64,000 nucleotides of DNA from Arthrobacter_H sp030452125 (GTDB lineage Bacteria > Actinomycetota > Actinomycetes > Actinomycetales > Micrococcaceae): the NCBI GenBank assembly GCA_052379645.1, contig JBQSYU010000018.1, one strand, 5' to 3'. Positions within the stretch are counted from its first letter, which is position 1, and each line of letters opens with the position of its first letter. Below, piece by piece: positions 36,545 through 48,546 of the stretch. The notes under the pieces are model-generated. The model was not told the origin of the DNA. It was given only the letters and a program-made list of their open reading frames with translations, and did not search any database. The position numbers and the translations under genes are program-made.

Positions 36545-37567
36545 ATGCCGTACGACCCGCTGGAGGAGGATCCGGAGAACGGATCCGGTGACCCGAACGT
36601 TCATGGCGTACGACACACGTCCGGTGACCGGCGCGAACGCGATGCGCTGCGGGCGGCCCAGCTGTACTACGTCCAGGAACTGACCATGGAGGCCATTGCC
36701 CGGGACCTGGGGGTCTCCCGGTCCACCGTGTCCCGCTTGCTGTCACTGGCCAAGCGCAATGGCCTGGTCAAGATCGAGTTGAATCCCCCGCGCGGCCGGG
36801 CCACGTCGTTGGTCAGGGCCCTGGAAACCAGATACGGGGTCAGGGCCCATGTGGTGCCCACCGACGGTTCTCTCAGTGAGGCCGAGGTCCTCGAACGCGT
36901 GGCCGCCCACGGGGCCCATGTGGTCCAACCGCTGATCTCTTCGGGAATGACCGTCGGGCTGGCCTGGGGGTCCACGCTGACCGCGTTGAGCCGGCACCTG
37001 GTGCATAAACCCACCCATGACACGGTCTTCGTCCAACTCAACGGCGCCGCCAACCCGCAGACCACGGGCATCTCCTATGCCAGCGAGATCCTCTTCAGGT
37101 TCGGGGCGGCCTTCACCGCCCGGGTGGAACAGTTCCCGGTCCCCGCCTTCTTCGACCGGGCCGAGACCCGGGCCGCCATGTGGCAGGAACGATCTGTCCG
37201 CCGCGTGCTGGACACCCAGTCAGAGTGCCGTTTGGCGGTCTTCGGGCTGGGCTCCATCGACGCCGCGGTCCCCAGCCAGATCTACCGCGGAGGCTATGTC
37301 AGCGCCCGGGAAGCCGCCGCCTTGCGTGAACAAGGGGTGGTCGGGGACGTGGCCACCGTCTTCTACCGTCGCGATGGCAGTGACGACTCGATCTCGATGA
37401 ACGACCGCTCCACCGGTCCCCCGCTCGACGCCCTGCGCCGGGTTCCGCAACGGCTGGCGATCGTCGCCGGCCGGGGCAAGCTCGAAGCCGTCCGCGGCGC
37501 ACTGGAGGGCCGACTGATGACCGATCTGGTGATCGACGAGGGGACCGCCTGGCGGTTGCTTAAATGA
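36545..37567 (+). CDS. SorC/DeoR-type sugar-binding transcriptional regulator
   Basis: This 340-residue regulator has an N-terminal helix-turn-helix (about residues 35-85, AAQLYYVQELTMEAIARDLGVSRSTVSRLLSLAKRNG, split over the recognition helix). A sugar-phosphate-binding isomerase-like domain follows, with SGMTVGLAWGSTLTAL, FVQLNGAANPQ and the late LAIVAGRGKLEAVRGAL. The family senses phosphorylated sugars or polyols. Its position divergent from glpD implies control of glycerol use, with glycerol 3-phosphate a plausible effector. ATG at 36545 follows GGAGG by 4 bases. Confidence 0.85.
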   Translation: MPYDPLEEDPENGSGDPNVHGVRHTSGDRRERDALRAAQLYYVQELTMEAIARDLGVSRSTVSRLLSLAKRNGLVKIELNPPRGRATSLVRALETRYGVRAHVVPTDGSLSEAEVLERVAAHGAHVVQPLISSGMTVGLAWGSTLTALSRHLVHKPTHDTVFVQLNGAANPQTTGISYASEILFRFGAAFTARVEQFPVPAFFDRAETRAAMWQERSVRRVLDTQSECRLAVFGLGSIDAAVPSQIYRGGYVSAREAAALREQGVVGDVATVFYRRDGSDDSISMNDRSTGPPLDALRRVPQRLAIVAGRGKLEAVRGALEGRLMTDLVIDEGTAWRLLK

Positions 37568-37581
37568 GCACCGGCGGCCGA

Positions 37582-37587
37582 TAGGCT
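37582..37587 (+). promoter_or_regulatory. -10 box for a leaderless hydrolase mRNA
   Basis: TAGGCT lies 6 bases before the ATG at 37594, so the hydrolase can be transcribed independently of the regulator gene ending at 37567. Confidence 0.5.
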
Positions 37588-37593
37588 CATCCC

Positions 37594-38475
37594 ATGGACA
37601 TCCCTTCCGACTACCGCGCCCCCTGGGTCACCCGCCACCGACACCTGGGCTCGGACCTGGCGGTCAGGACCTACCCCTCCCGGGGCCCCTCGCAGGGGAT
37701 CATCCTGGCGATCCATGGGTTCCGTGGGGACCACCACGGACTGGACCTGCTGGTGCGCAACCTTCCCGGCTACACCGTCATCGTTCCCGACCTGCCCGGG
37801 TTCGGTGATTCCACGGCCTACCCCGACGCCCGCCACGACGCGGCCACCCAGGCGGGGGTCATCGAAACCGTGCGCGCCGAGCTGGGGATCCCGGCCTCGG
37901 CCGTCCTGCTGGGGCACTCCTTCGGAACGATCGTCGCCTCCCGCTACCTGGCCGAACATCCCGGCAGGTTCGCCTCGCTGGTGCTGATCAACCCCATCTG
38001 CGAACCGGCGCTGGAGGGCAGCCAGGCCGTCTTCTCCCGGGTCGCGGCCGGCTACTACGCCGCCGGTCGGATGTTGCCCGAACGCCTGGGCCTGGCGGTG
38101 CTGCGCAACCGGCTGATCGTCGATGTCATGTCGGCCGCGATGGGCACCTCCGGGGATCCGCGGACCCAGGCCTATGTGGTGGACCAGCACCGGCGCTATT
38201 TCAGCCGCTTCGCCACCCGGGCCAGCCTGCAGGAGGCCTTCGCCTCCTCGATCACCGATACGGTCCGTGACGTCGCCGCCGAGGTGGAGGAGCCGACCCT
38301 GCTGATCGTCGGCGCCCTCGACGACCTCGGCTCCATCGAGGGGCAGTATTCCTTGGCGGCCAGGTTCCCGCAGGCCAGGGTCGAGGTCATCGCCGGGGTG
38401 GGGCACCTGATCCACTACGAACGCCCGCGGACCGCGGCCAGGATGATCACCGGTTTCCTGACCGGCAAGAACTAG
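37594..38475 (+). CDS. Alpha/beta hydrolase
   Basis: This 293-residue hydrolase fold protein has the oxyanion segment LAIHGFRGDHHG, strand motif IVPDLPGFGDS, nucleophile LLGHSFGTIVAS, acid candidate IVGALDDLG and catalytic His in AGVGHLIHYERP. The triad looks complete. The substrate is unknown; it lies nearer the esterase/epoxide-hydrolase-like branch than lipases. Its TAG stop and the priA TAG stop share the palindrome CTAG at 38472-38475, so the convergent genes overlap by four bases with no terminator between them. Confidence 0.82.
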   Translation: MDIPSDYRAPWVTRHRHLGSDLAVRTYPSRGPSQGIILAIHGFRGDHHGLDLLVRNLPGYTVIVPDLPGFGDSTAYPDARHDAATQAGVIETVRAELGIPASAVLLGHSFGTIVASRYLAEHPGRFASLVLINPICEPALEGSQAVFSRVAAGYYAAGRMLPERLGLAVLRNRLIVDVMSAAMGTSGDPRTQAYVVDQHRRYFSRFATRASLQEAFASSITDTVRDVAAEVEEPTLLIVGALDDLGSIEGQYSLAARFPQARVEVIAGVGHLIHYERPRTAARMITGFLTGKN

Positions 38476-40529
38476 AGCAGGCCCTGCGGGTCGACGCGTA
38501 CCGCGACCACCGGATCGCGGTTGGCCGAGGACCTGGCCTTGACCCGGCGCAGTTCAGCGCAGAGCGGTCCGCCCTGGCCGTAGGAGAAGAACAGCAGCCA
38601 CCGGTGGACCCCGTCCTCTTCGATCACCGGTCCGGTGAGCCTGACCGATTCGGGAAGCTCGAGTGCTTCGGCAAAGGCGTCGGCCGCCAGGGCGGGACCC
38701 GAGAGGGAGGCCGTGCGCACCGCGGGGGGCAGCTCCAGTTCACGCCGCAGGTTCAGCTCGCGTTCGGCATAGCCGGCGGCATCCCAGCGCACCAGGGCGC
38801 GGACCGGATCGGACTCCCCCGCCGCGATGACCACCACGCCACCATCCCGTGATGACCTGCCCAGGGAGGCGGCCGCGAGCCAGCGGTGGAGCACTTCCTC
38901 CCCGGTGCGCAGTTCATCGCGGGCGAGCATGCGGTCCCCGTCCAACAGCAGCACCGCGGCGTAGCCGCCCTCGGCCACCGGCTCGGCCCCCGGGGTGGCG
39001 ACCACCAGCGACGGGGATCCCGGGACACGACGGCGGGGCAGGCCGCCGGTGGCGCTGACGACCGGGACCTTGGGGAAGGCCCGGCCCAGTTCCTCCGCCG
39101 TGCGGTCGGCCCCGATGGCCGCGGCCCGCAGACGCCGCCCCCCACAGGTGGGGCAGGTCCAGTTCGGGGCCTGTTCCCCGCACCACCGGCAGCCGGGGAC
39201 GGCGGAGGAATGATCCAGACCCAGAGGGCCGGAACAGGCGGGGCACCGCACCGGTTCGCGGCAGCGTTCACAGCGCACGGCCGGCAGGAAGCCGGTCCGG
39301 GCCACCTGTACCAGCACCGGACCGTGCTCCAGCGCCTTCGACGCCGTCGACCAGGCCAGCTTCGGCAGCCGGGCGGCATGCAGGACCGGGTCACGTTCCT
39401 GCTCGAAGGAATCGGAGCTGGCCACCACCCGGGGCGCCTGGGCCCGCAACAGGGCCCGCGGGGCCGTCAGTTCGGCGGCCCACCCGGTCAACACGAGGCG
39501 CTGGGCCTCGGCGCTGCGCGAGGTCCCGGCCATCAGCAGGGCGCAGCCGGCCAGTTGGCACCGCAGCAGCAGGGTTTCGCGGGCGTGCTGGTAGGGGGCC
39601 CGTGGTTCGGCGTGGCTGGAATCCTGGTCCTCCCACAGCACCACCAGTCCCAGGTCGTGGACCGGGGCGTAGGCCGCCGACCGGGTCCCCACCGCCACCG
39701 ATGCCTGGCCGCGGGAGATCCGCAGGAATTCCCGGTAGCGCGGGGTGGCCCCGTCCTCGGCGCTGAGCCGGGCGACGACCGCCGGGCCCAGCAGGGCGGT
39801 CAAGGTCTCGGCGGCCCGATCCAGGTCGCGGGCATCGGGGACGACGACCAGGGCCCCCCGCCCCGAATCCAGGCAGGCTCCCACCGCTTCGCCGAGCAGG
39901 GCAGGCCAGCCCCCCGGCTGGTTGGGCATCACGCTGAGCACGGCCCGGGGGGCGCCGCCGCCGGCCAGCGACTCCAGGAACCCTGCTCCACCGTCGTACT
40001 CCGGCACCGACGACGGCGTCACGCGCGGGCCCTCGTCGGTGGGGGCCGCCGGGAGTGCGGCCCGTGGGGCATCGGAGGCGTCGGCGGCACTGGTCTCGGT
40101 TTCGACGCGGGCCATCCGCGGGGGGATGGCGGAGCGGACGACATCGGGAAGGGTTCCGGCGTAGCGGTCCGCGACGGCCCGGCATAGCCGCAGGACCTCG
40201 GGGCGCAGGACGACCTCGTCGGAGACGATCTTCCCCAGTGGCTGCAAGCTCACCCCGGGGTCGGTTTCGGCCAGTCGTTCCACGAGATATCCGGTCAGTT
40301 CCTGCCCGCCGAAACGGGCCCGGATGCGTACCCCGGGGATGGCCCGGGCCTCCAGTTCCGCGGGCACCAGGTAGTCGTAGAGCCGGTCCAGATGCGGGAC
40401 CTGGGTGTCGAGCAGGACCCGGGCCACGGGCAGCGAGGCCGCCGGGGTGACCCCGGTGGGCAGGGGCCGGCGCACGTCGAAGCCCTGCAGCAGCGTGGGC
40501 TGCTCGGGCTCTGCGGCTGACCGGTCCAC
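38472..40529 (-). CDS. priA: Primosomal protein N' (PriA), actinobacterial form lacking ATPase motifs
   Basis: PriA restarts collapsed replication forks. The 685-residue protein keeps the N-terminal fork-binding domain (VARVLLDTQVPHLDRLYDYLVP, GVRIRARFGGQELTGYLV). It also keeps the zinc-binding cysteine cluster (CERCREPVRCPAC, CRWCG, CPTCGG) and the C-terminal domain. The helicase Walker A (GxTGSGKT) is absent, and the DEEH box is replaced by WEDQDSSHAE, so ATP-driven unwinding is unlikely, as noted for mycobacterial PriA. GTG start at 40529, 9 bases after metK. Confidence 0.9.
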   Translation of the reverse strand: MDRSAAEPEQPTLLQGFDVRRPLPTGVTPAASLPVARVLLDTQVPHLDRLYDYLVPAELEARAIPGVRIRARFGGQELTGYLVERLAETDPGVSLQPLGKIVSDEVVLRPEVLRLCRAVADRYAGTLPDVVRSAIPPRMARVETETSAADASDAPRAALPAAPTDEGPRVTPSSVPEYDGGAGFLESLAGGGAPRAVLSVMPNQPGGWPALLGEAVGACLDSGRGALVVVPDARDLDRAAETLTALLGPAVVARLSAEDGATPRYREFLRISRGQASVAVGTRSAAYAPVHDLGLVVLWEDQDSSHAEPRAPYQHARETLLLRCQLAGCALLMAGTSRSAEAQRLVLTGWAAELTAPRALLRAQAPRVVASSDSFEQERDPVLHAARLPKLAWSTASKALEHGPVLVQVARTGFLPAVRCERCREPVRCPACSGPLGLDHSSAVPGCRWCGEQAPNWTCPTCGGRRLRAAAIGADRTAEELGRAFPKVPVVSATGGLPRRRVPGSPSLVVATPGAEPVAEGGYAAVLLLDGDRMLARDELRTGEEVLHRWLAAASLGRSSRDGGVVVIAAGESDPVRALVRWDAAGYAERELNLRRELELPPAVRTASLSGPALAADAFAEALELPESVRLTGPVIEEDGVHRWLLFFSYGQGGPLCAELRRVKARSSANRDPVVAVRVDPQGLL

Positions 40530-40538
40530 GAGGCCCTC

Positions 40539-41744
40539 CTAGAGGTTGAAGTAGTGGCGCAGCGCCTCGACGCGGTTGGTCTGCTCCCAGGTGAAGCCCG
40601 GTTCCTCGCGGCCGAAGTGGCCGTGGGCGGCGGTGCGCTGATAGACGGGACGCTTCAGATCCAGATCCTCGATGATCCCCAGCGGGCGCAGATCGAAGAC
40701 CTCCTCGATGGCGCTGGCGATCTTCAGCGGATCCACGGTTTCGGTGCCGAAGGTCTCCACGTACAGCCCCACGGGCCGGGCCACGCCGATGGCGTAGGCG
40801 ACCTGGATTTCCGCGCGGCGGGCCAGCCCGGCGGCCACCACGTTCTTGGCGATCCACCGCATCGCGTAGGCGGCCGAACGGTCGACCTTGGAGGGGTCCT
40901 TGCCGGAGAAGGCCCCGCCGCCGTGCCGGGCGAAGCCGCCGTAGGTATCGACGATGATCTTGCGTCCGGTCAGCCCGGCATCGCCGACCGGGCCACCGAT
41001 GATGAATGGGCCGGAGGGGTTGAGGATGATCCGGGTGTTGGAGATGTCCAGATCGGTTCCGGCCAGCACCGGGCGCACCACCAGTTCGTGCAGATCGGTG
41101 CGCAGCGCCTCGAGTTCGAGTTCGCGGGCATGCTGGGAGGAGACGACGATGGTCTCCACCGAGACCGGGACGTCCCCGTCGTAGCCGATGGTGACCTGGG
41201 TCTTGCCGTCGGGACGCAGAAGCGGCTGGGCCCCGGTCTTGCGGACCTCGGTGAGTTTTTCGGATAGCCGTTGGGCCAGCCAGATGGGGGTGGGCATCAA
41301 CACGGGGGTCTCGTCGGAGGCATAGCCGAACATGATGCCCTGGTCCCCGGCGCCCTGGGCGTCCCGGGGATCCTGGCCGGTGCCTTCGCGTTGTTCCCAG
41401 GAGTTGAACACGCCGTCGGCGATCTCCTGGGATTGCTGGCCGATGGAGACCGAGACGCCGCAGCGGGCCCCGTCGAATCCGTTGGCCGAGGAGTCGTAGC
41501 CGATGTCCAGGATGGTCTTGCGCACCAGATGCGGGATCTCGACGTATCCGGCCGTGGTGACTTCACCGGCGACGTGCACCAGACCGGTGGTGACCAGCGT
41601 TTCCACGGCGACGCGGGAATTCGGGTCCTGGGCGAGCATCTCATCGAGGATGGCATCGCTGATCTGGTCGCAGATCTTGTCTGGGTGGCCTTCAGTGACG
41701 GATTCGGAACTGAACAGGCGCAGGGAGGGGTTCTGGGAAGTCAC
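40539..41744 (-). CDS. metK: S-adenosylmethionine synthase
   Basis: It makes S-adenosylmethionine from methionine and ATP. The 401-residue protein has the N-terminal FSSESVTEGHPDKICDQISDAILD, the signature GAGDQGIMFGYA, and the phosphate-binding GGGAFSGKDPSKVDRSAAY. GTG at 41744 begins MTSQNPSLRLFSSES. It starts 9 bases after coaBC and precedes priA. No SAM riboswitch lies in the short gap. Confidence 0.97.
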   Translation of the reverse strand: MTSQNPSLRLFSSESVTEGHPDKICDQISDAILDEMLAQDPNSRVAVETLVTTGLVHVAGEVTTAGYVEIPHLVRKTILDIGYDSSANGFDGARCGVSVSIGQQSQEIADGVFNSWEQREGTGQDPRDAQGAGDQGIMFGYASDETPVLMPTPIWLAQRLSEKLTEVRKTGAQPLLRPDGKTQVTIGYDGDVPVSVETIVVSSQHARELELEALRTDLHELVVRPVLAGTDLDISNTRIILNPSGPFIIGGPVGDAGLTGRKIIVDTYGGFARHGGGAFSGKDPSKVDRSAAYAMRWIAKNVVAAGLARRAEIQVAYAIGVARPVGLYVETFGTETVDPLKIASAIEEVFDLRPLGIIEDLDLKRPVYQRTAAHGHFGREEPGFTWEQTNRVEALRHYFNL

Positions 41745-41753
41745 CCGATCACT

Positions 41754-43025
41754 CTACCGGTTCAGGAGGGTCCCCACCGTCGCGATGAGTCCGCGGGCCA
41801 CCTCGTCCTTGCTCCCGTCGATCCGGGTGGGTTCGGCGCCGTCGGAGGCCAGGATGGTGACCGTGTTGTCTTCGGTGCCGAAGCCCAACGTGGCGGAGAC
41901 CTCATTGACGACCAGCAGGTCACAGCCCTTGCGCACGAGTTTGGCGTGGCCGTATTCCAGCACGGAGTTTTCGGTGTCGCCGGTTTCGGCGGCGAAGCCG
42001 ACGATCAGGGCCGGGCCCTCCTCGGGATGGTCCCGGCGGTGTTCGACCAGTGAGGCCAGGATGTCGGGGTTGCGCACCAGCGTCAGGCCGGGGGCCCCGT
42101 CCTCGCCGGTCTTCTTGATCTTGGTGCCGGCGTAGTCGGCGGGACGGAAATCGGCGACGGCGGCGGCCATGATGACCGCATCGGCCCCCTGGCAGGCCTC
42201 GCTGACGGCGTCCCGTAGTTCCAGCGCGGTGGAGGCGGTGGTCAGCTCGACGCCGGCGGGGACCTCGGTCTCCAGATGGGCGGCGACCAGTCGCACGGTG
42301 GCGCCGGCGGCCAGGGCGGCCCGGGCGATGGCCGTACCTTGCCTGCCGGAGGAGCGGTTGCCCAGGAAGCGGACGGGGTCCAATGGTTCCCGGGTGCCCC
42401 CGGCGGTGACGACGACGGTGCGGCCCGCCAGGGGTCCCTCCCCCGTCGTCGGCTCCTCCATGGGGGTCCGTGGGCCCGTGGCCCCGGAGGGGATCAGGAA
42501 ACGTTGGGCGACGTCGAAGATCTGCGACGCCTCGGGCAGGCGTCCGGCACCGGTGTCCTTGCCGGTCAAACGGCCCACGGCGGGGTCGATGACGGTGATC
42601 CCGCGCGAACGCAGGGTGGCGACATTGGTGGTGGTGGCGGGGTTCTCCCACATCCCGGTGTGCATGGCCGGGGCCACCACGATCGGGGCGGTGGAGGCCA
42701 GCACCGTATTGGTCAGCAGGTCGTTGGCCATCCCGGCGGCCAGGCGGGCCAGCAGATCGGCCGTCGCCGGGGCGATGACGATCAGATCGGCGTCCTGGCC
42801 GAGGAGGACATGGTTCACGTCCTCCACGGCCTCGAACACACTGGTGCGCACCGGGCGCCCCGAGAGGGCCTCCCACGTGGCCTTGCCGACGAACCGGAGC
42901 GAGGCTTCGGTGGGGACGACGTCGACCCGGTGGCCCGATTCCGTGAACAGGCGCAGCAGCCCCGCCACCTTATAGGCGGCGATCCCGCCGCCTACTCCGA
43001 GGACGATGCGCTGCTGGGCCTTCAC
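41754..43025 (-). CDS. coaBC: Bifunctional phosphopantothenoylcysteine decarboxylase/phosphopantothenate--cysteine ligase
   Basis: This protein covers two steps of coenzyme A synthesis. In the 423-residue protein the N-terminal flavodoxin-like CoaC domain (residues 1-185) has the FMN-site GVGGGIAAYKVAGL and PAMHTGMWENP. The C-terminal CoaB domain has PVRFLGNRSSGRQGTAIARAA, AAVADFRP and GFAAETGD. ATG at 43025. It lies 9 bases after rpoZ, in the mihF-gmk-rpoZ-coaBC-metK-priA run. Confidence 0.95.
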   Translation of the reverse strand: MKAQQRIVLGVGGGIAAYKVAGLLRLFTESGHRVDVVPTEASLRFVGKATWEALSGRPVRTSVFEAVEDVNHVLLGQDADLIVIAPATADLLARLAAGMANDLLTNTVLASTAPIVVAPAMHTGMWENPATTTNVATLRSRGITVIDPAVGRLTGKDTGAGRLPEASQIFDVAQRFLIPSGATGPRTPMEEPTTGEGPLAGRTVVVTAGGTREPLDPVRFLGNRSSGRQGTAIARAALAAGATVRLVAAHLETEVPAGVELTTASTALELRDAVSEACQGADAVIMAAAVADFRPADYAGTKIKKTGEDGAPGLTLVRNPDILASLVEHRRDHPEEGPALIVGFAAETGDTENSVLEYGHAKLVRKGCDLLVVNEVSATLGFGTEDNTVTILASDGAEPTRIDGSKDEVARGLIATVGTLLNR

Positions 43026-43034
43026 GGGGTGGCG

Positions 43035-43301
43035 CTACTGCGCGTCGTCGGCGTCGAGCGGCTTGACCTGCAGCAGGCCCTCGTTGATTTCGCGCAGGGC
43101 GATGGAGAGCGGCTTTTCGTTCAACTGGGTGTCGACCAGCGGGCCGACGTACTCGAAGAGGCCCTCATGCAGCTGCGAGTAGTAGGCGTTGATCTGGCGG
43201 GCCCGCTTGGCCGAGTTGATCACCAAGGCGTACTTGGAATCCGTGGTGGTCAGCAGCTCGTCGATCGGCGGATTGATGATGCCTTCGGTGTTCGTAGACA
43301 C
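43035..43301 (-). CDS. rpoZ: RNA polymerase omega subunit
   Basis: Omega chaperones the beta' subunit during RNA polymerase assembly. The 88-residue protein has the usual core INPPIDELLTTTDSKYALVINSAKRARQINAYY and ends with an acidic tail. The start is GTG at 43301. It is 48 bases downstream of gmk, the same gmk-rpoZ order as in most bacteria. Confidence 0.96.
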   Translation of the reverse strand: MSTNTEGIINPPIDELLTTTDSKYALVINSAKRARQINAYYSQLHEGLFEYVGPLVDTQLNEKPLSIALREINEGLLQVKPLDADDAQ

Positions 43302-43349
43302 GAAGCCTCCAAATTCTGTGTGGTGTTCGTCGGTGCCGGTCGGCCCCGA

Positions 43350-43928
43350 CTACCGCTGGTGCGGAGTCAGGCCCATCTGGGAAACCAGCTCGTCGGCTGC
43401 ACGCCGAATATCGTCGTTCACGATGGTGACGTCGAATTCGGATTCGGCAGCGAGTTCCAGTTTAGCGGTATCGAGCCGTCTTTGCTGTTCCTCCTCCGAT
43501 TCGGTGCCGCGTCCGATGAGCCGGCGGACCAGTTCCTCCCAGCTGGGCGGGGCCAGGAACACGAATTTCGCCTCCGGCAACGACTCCTTCACCTGGCGGG
43601 CACCCTGCAGGTCTATCTCCAACAGGACCCGGCGTCCGGCGGCCACGGCTTCGGCGACCTTGGTGCGGATCGTCCCGTAGCGGTTGCGTCCGTGGACCAC
43701 CGCCCATTCGAGCATGTCCCCGGCCCCGACCAGTTCGTCGAAGGCGTCCGGGCCCACGAAGAAATAGTGGATTCCATCCTGCTCCCCCGGCCGGGGGTCG
43801 CGTGTCGTCGCCGAAACGGAGAGCCACACCTCCGGGTAGTGGTCACGGATGTAGGTGGAAACGGTCCCCTTGCCCACTGCTGTGGGGCCGGCGAGGACGG
43901 TGACTGGCGGGTGGCTGGAAGCCGGCAT
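43350..43928 (-). CDS. gmk: Guanylate kinase
   Basis: It phosphorylates GMP to GDP. The 192-residue protein has the P-loop VLAGPTAVGKGT, followed by SVSATTRDPRPGEQDGIHYFF for GMP binding, then ILLEIDLQGA-like LLEIDLQGARQV. The loop has T-A where S-G is common, which is not expected to matter. ATG at 43928, 11 bases after mihF. Confidence 0.96.
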   Translation of the reverse strand: MPASSHPPVTVLAGPTAVGKGTVSTYIRDHYPEVWLSVSATTRDPRPGEQDGIHYFFVGPDAFDELVGAGDMLEWAVVHGRNRYGTIRTKVAEAVAAGRRVLLEIDLQGARQVKESLPEAKFVFLAPPSWEELVRRLIGRGTESEEEQQRRLDTAKLELAAESEFDVTIVNDDIRRAADELVSQMGLTPHQR

Positions 43929-43939
43929 GGTGTCCTTTG

Positions 43940-44275
43940 TTACTTTTTTGCGTGTGGCGGCGTGTCGTCGAAGTGGGACCGCAGCGCCGCCTGCTGTTTA
44001 CGTCCCAGGCCGCGCAACCGGCGATTCGCCGAGATGCCGATGCGTTCCATCAGCGCCGCGGCCCTGACCGAACCGATCCCGGGAACCGACTCCAACAGAT
44101 CCGCAACGCGGAGGCGTCCGACCGCCTCATCGCTGCGGGCCAGCTCGAGCAGCTCCGCAATGGGCAACTCGCCGCGGCCGAAGCTGTTCTTCACCTCGGC
44201 TCGGCGGGTCCGCGAGACCAGGGCCTTGGCCCTCGCCTTCGCACGGTCTTCCTCCGATAATGACTTCAAAACCAT
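43940..44275 (-). CDS. mihF: Integration host factor, actinobacterial type
   Basis: This nucleoid-associated DNA-binding protein was first known as mycobacterial IHF, required for phage L5 integration. The 111-residue basic, helical protein contains the helix-two-turn-helix segment VADLLESVPGIGSVRAAALMERIGI and ends RRLRGLGRKQQAALRSHF. It heads the operon with gmk, rpoZ, coaBC, metK and priA and has a well-formed promoter about 70 bases upstream. Confidence 0.94.
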   Translation of the reverse strand: MVLKSLSEEDRAKARAKALVSRTRRAEVKNSFGRGELPIAELLELARSDEAVGRLRVADLLESVPGIGSVRAAALMERIGISANRRLRGLGRKQQAALRSHFDDTPPHAKK

Positions 44276-44346
44276 AGCGTAATCCCCTGCCGACTAGGAA
44301 TCGGTCGTCACCGGGAACCGAACGTGCCTAGTGACGATGTGATCCG

Positions 44347-44375
44347 AACCTAGCGAACCCTGGGACCAGGCGCAA
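44347..44375 (-). promoter_or_regulatory. Promoter of mihF
   Basis: On the minus strand a -35-like TTGCGC (44370-44375) and a -10 TAGGTT (44347-44352) are separated by 17 bases, giving a 5' leader of about 65 bases. It lies just after the pyrF stop, so mihF can be expressed apart from the pyr operon. Confidence 0.6.
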
Positions 44376-44394
44376 TGGTCGCAGGCCTGCCGAC

Positions 44395-45243
44395 TCAACC
44401 GCGCAAGGAGTCCTGGACGTCGATGGCGGCCCTGCGCAGCGTCGCGATATCGGGTCCATGGCGCAGGATGTCGCGGCTGGAGGTGGGCACCAGTTGGTCC
44501 CAGACCGCGCCGAACACCGCCCGCAAATCCTCCGGCGTGGCTCCTTGTGCCCCCAGCCCCGGGGCCAGGATCGGGGCCTGGCTGGCCGCCAGATCGATCC
44601 CCAGTTCCTCCAGGGCCGGGCCGACGGTCGCCCCGATCACCAACCCGGTGGAGCCCAGCTGCGTCCCCTGGTTCTCCCGGGCCGTGGCCTCGACGATCCC
44701 CCGCGCCACCGAGGCGGCCCCGCCGACATGCTGGACGCTGGCCCCCTCGGGGTTGGAGGTCAGCGCCAGGACGAAGACCCCGCGGCCGCTGGCGGCGGCG
44801 GCCTCCAGGGCCGGACGCAGCGACCCGAACCCCAGATAGGGGCTCAGCGTCACCGCATCAGCGGCCAGGGGGGACCCATCGCGCAGCCAGGCGTCCGCAT
44901 AGGCGGCCATGGTGGAGCCGATATCCCCGCGTTTGGCATCGGCCAGGGACAGCAGCCCGGCCTGCGAACATGCAGCCAGGGTCCGTTCCAGGGCGGCCAT
45001 TCCGGCCGACCCGTGGCGTTCGAACAGGGCGACCTGGGGTTTGACCATGGCGACTTCTCCGGCCAGGGCCTCCACCACCGAGAGGGCAAATCGTTCCACC
45101 CCGGCCGCATCGTCGGTCAACGCCCAGTCGGCCAGCAACCCCGGATGCGGGTCGATCCCCACGCAGAGCGGACCGTGCACGGCCATGGCCCGGGCCAGCC
45201 GGGAGCCGAAAGGCTCCCGGCCGGCGTCGTGCGGTGCACTCAC
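44395..45243 (-). CDS. pyrF: Orotidine 5'-phosphate decarboxylase (type 2)
   Basis: It decarboxylates OMP to UMP, the last step of the pathway. The 282-residue length and motif DAKRGDIGSTMAAYADAWL identify the longer type 2 enzymes found in actinobacteria. VGIDPHPGLL and MVKPQVALFERHG supply other active-site residues. The GTG start at 45243 lies 3 bases after the carB stop, so it is coupled to the pyr operon as its last gene. Confidence 0.95.
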   Translation of the reverse strand: MSAPHDAGREPFGSRLARAMAVHGPLCVGIDPHPGLLADWALTDDAAGVERFALSVVEALAGEVAMVKPQVALFERHGSAGMAALERTLAACSQAGLLSLADAKRGDIGSTMAAYADAWLRDGSPLAADAVTLSPYLGFGSLRPALEAAAASGRGVFVLALTSNPEGASVQHVGGAASVARGIVEATARENQGTQLGSTGLVIGATVGPALEELGIDLAASQAPILAPGLGAQGATPEDLRAVFGAVWDQLVPTSSRDILRHGPDIATLRRAAIDVQDSLRG

Positions 45244-45246
45244 GGC

Positions 45247-48545
<3,299 letters not shown>

Positions 48546-48546
<1 letters not shown>

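Noticed and set aside
41745..41753. SAM riboswitch upstream of metK
   Set aside because: Only 9 bases separate coaBC and metK; there is no room for an aptamer.
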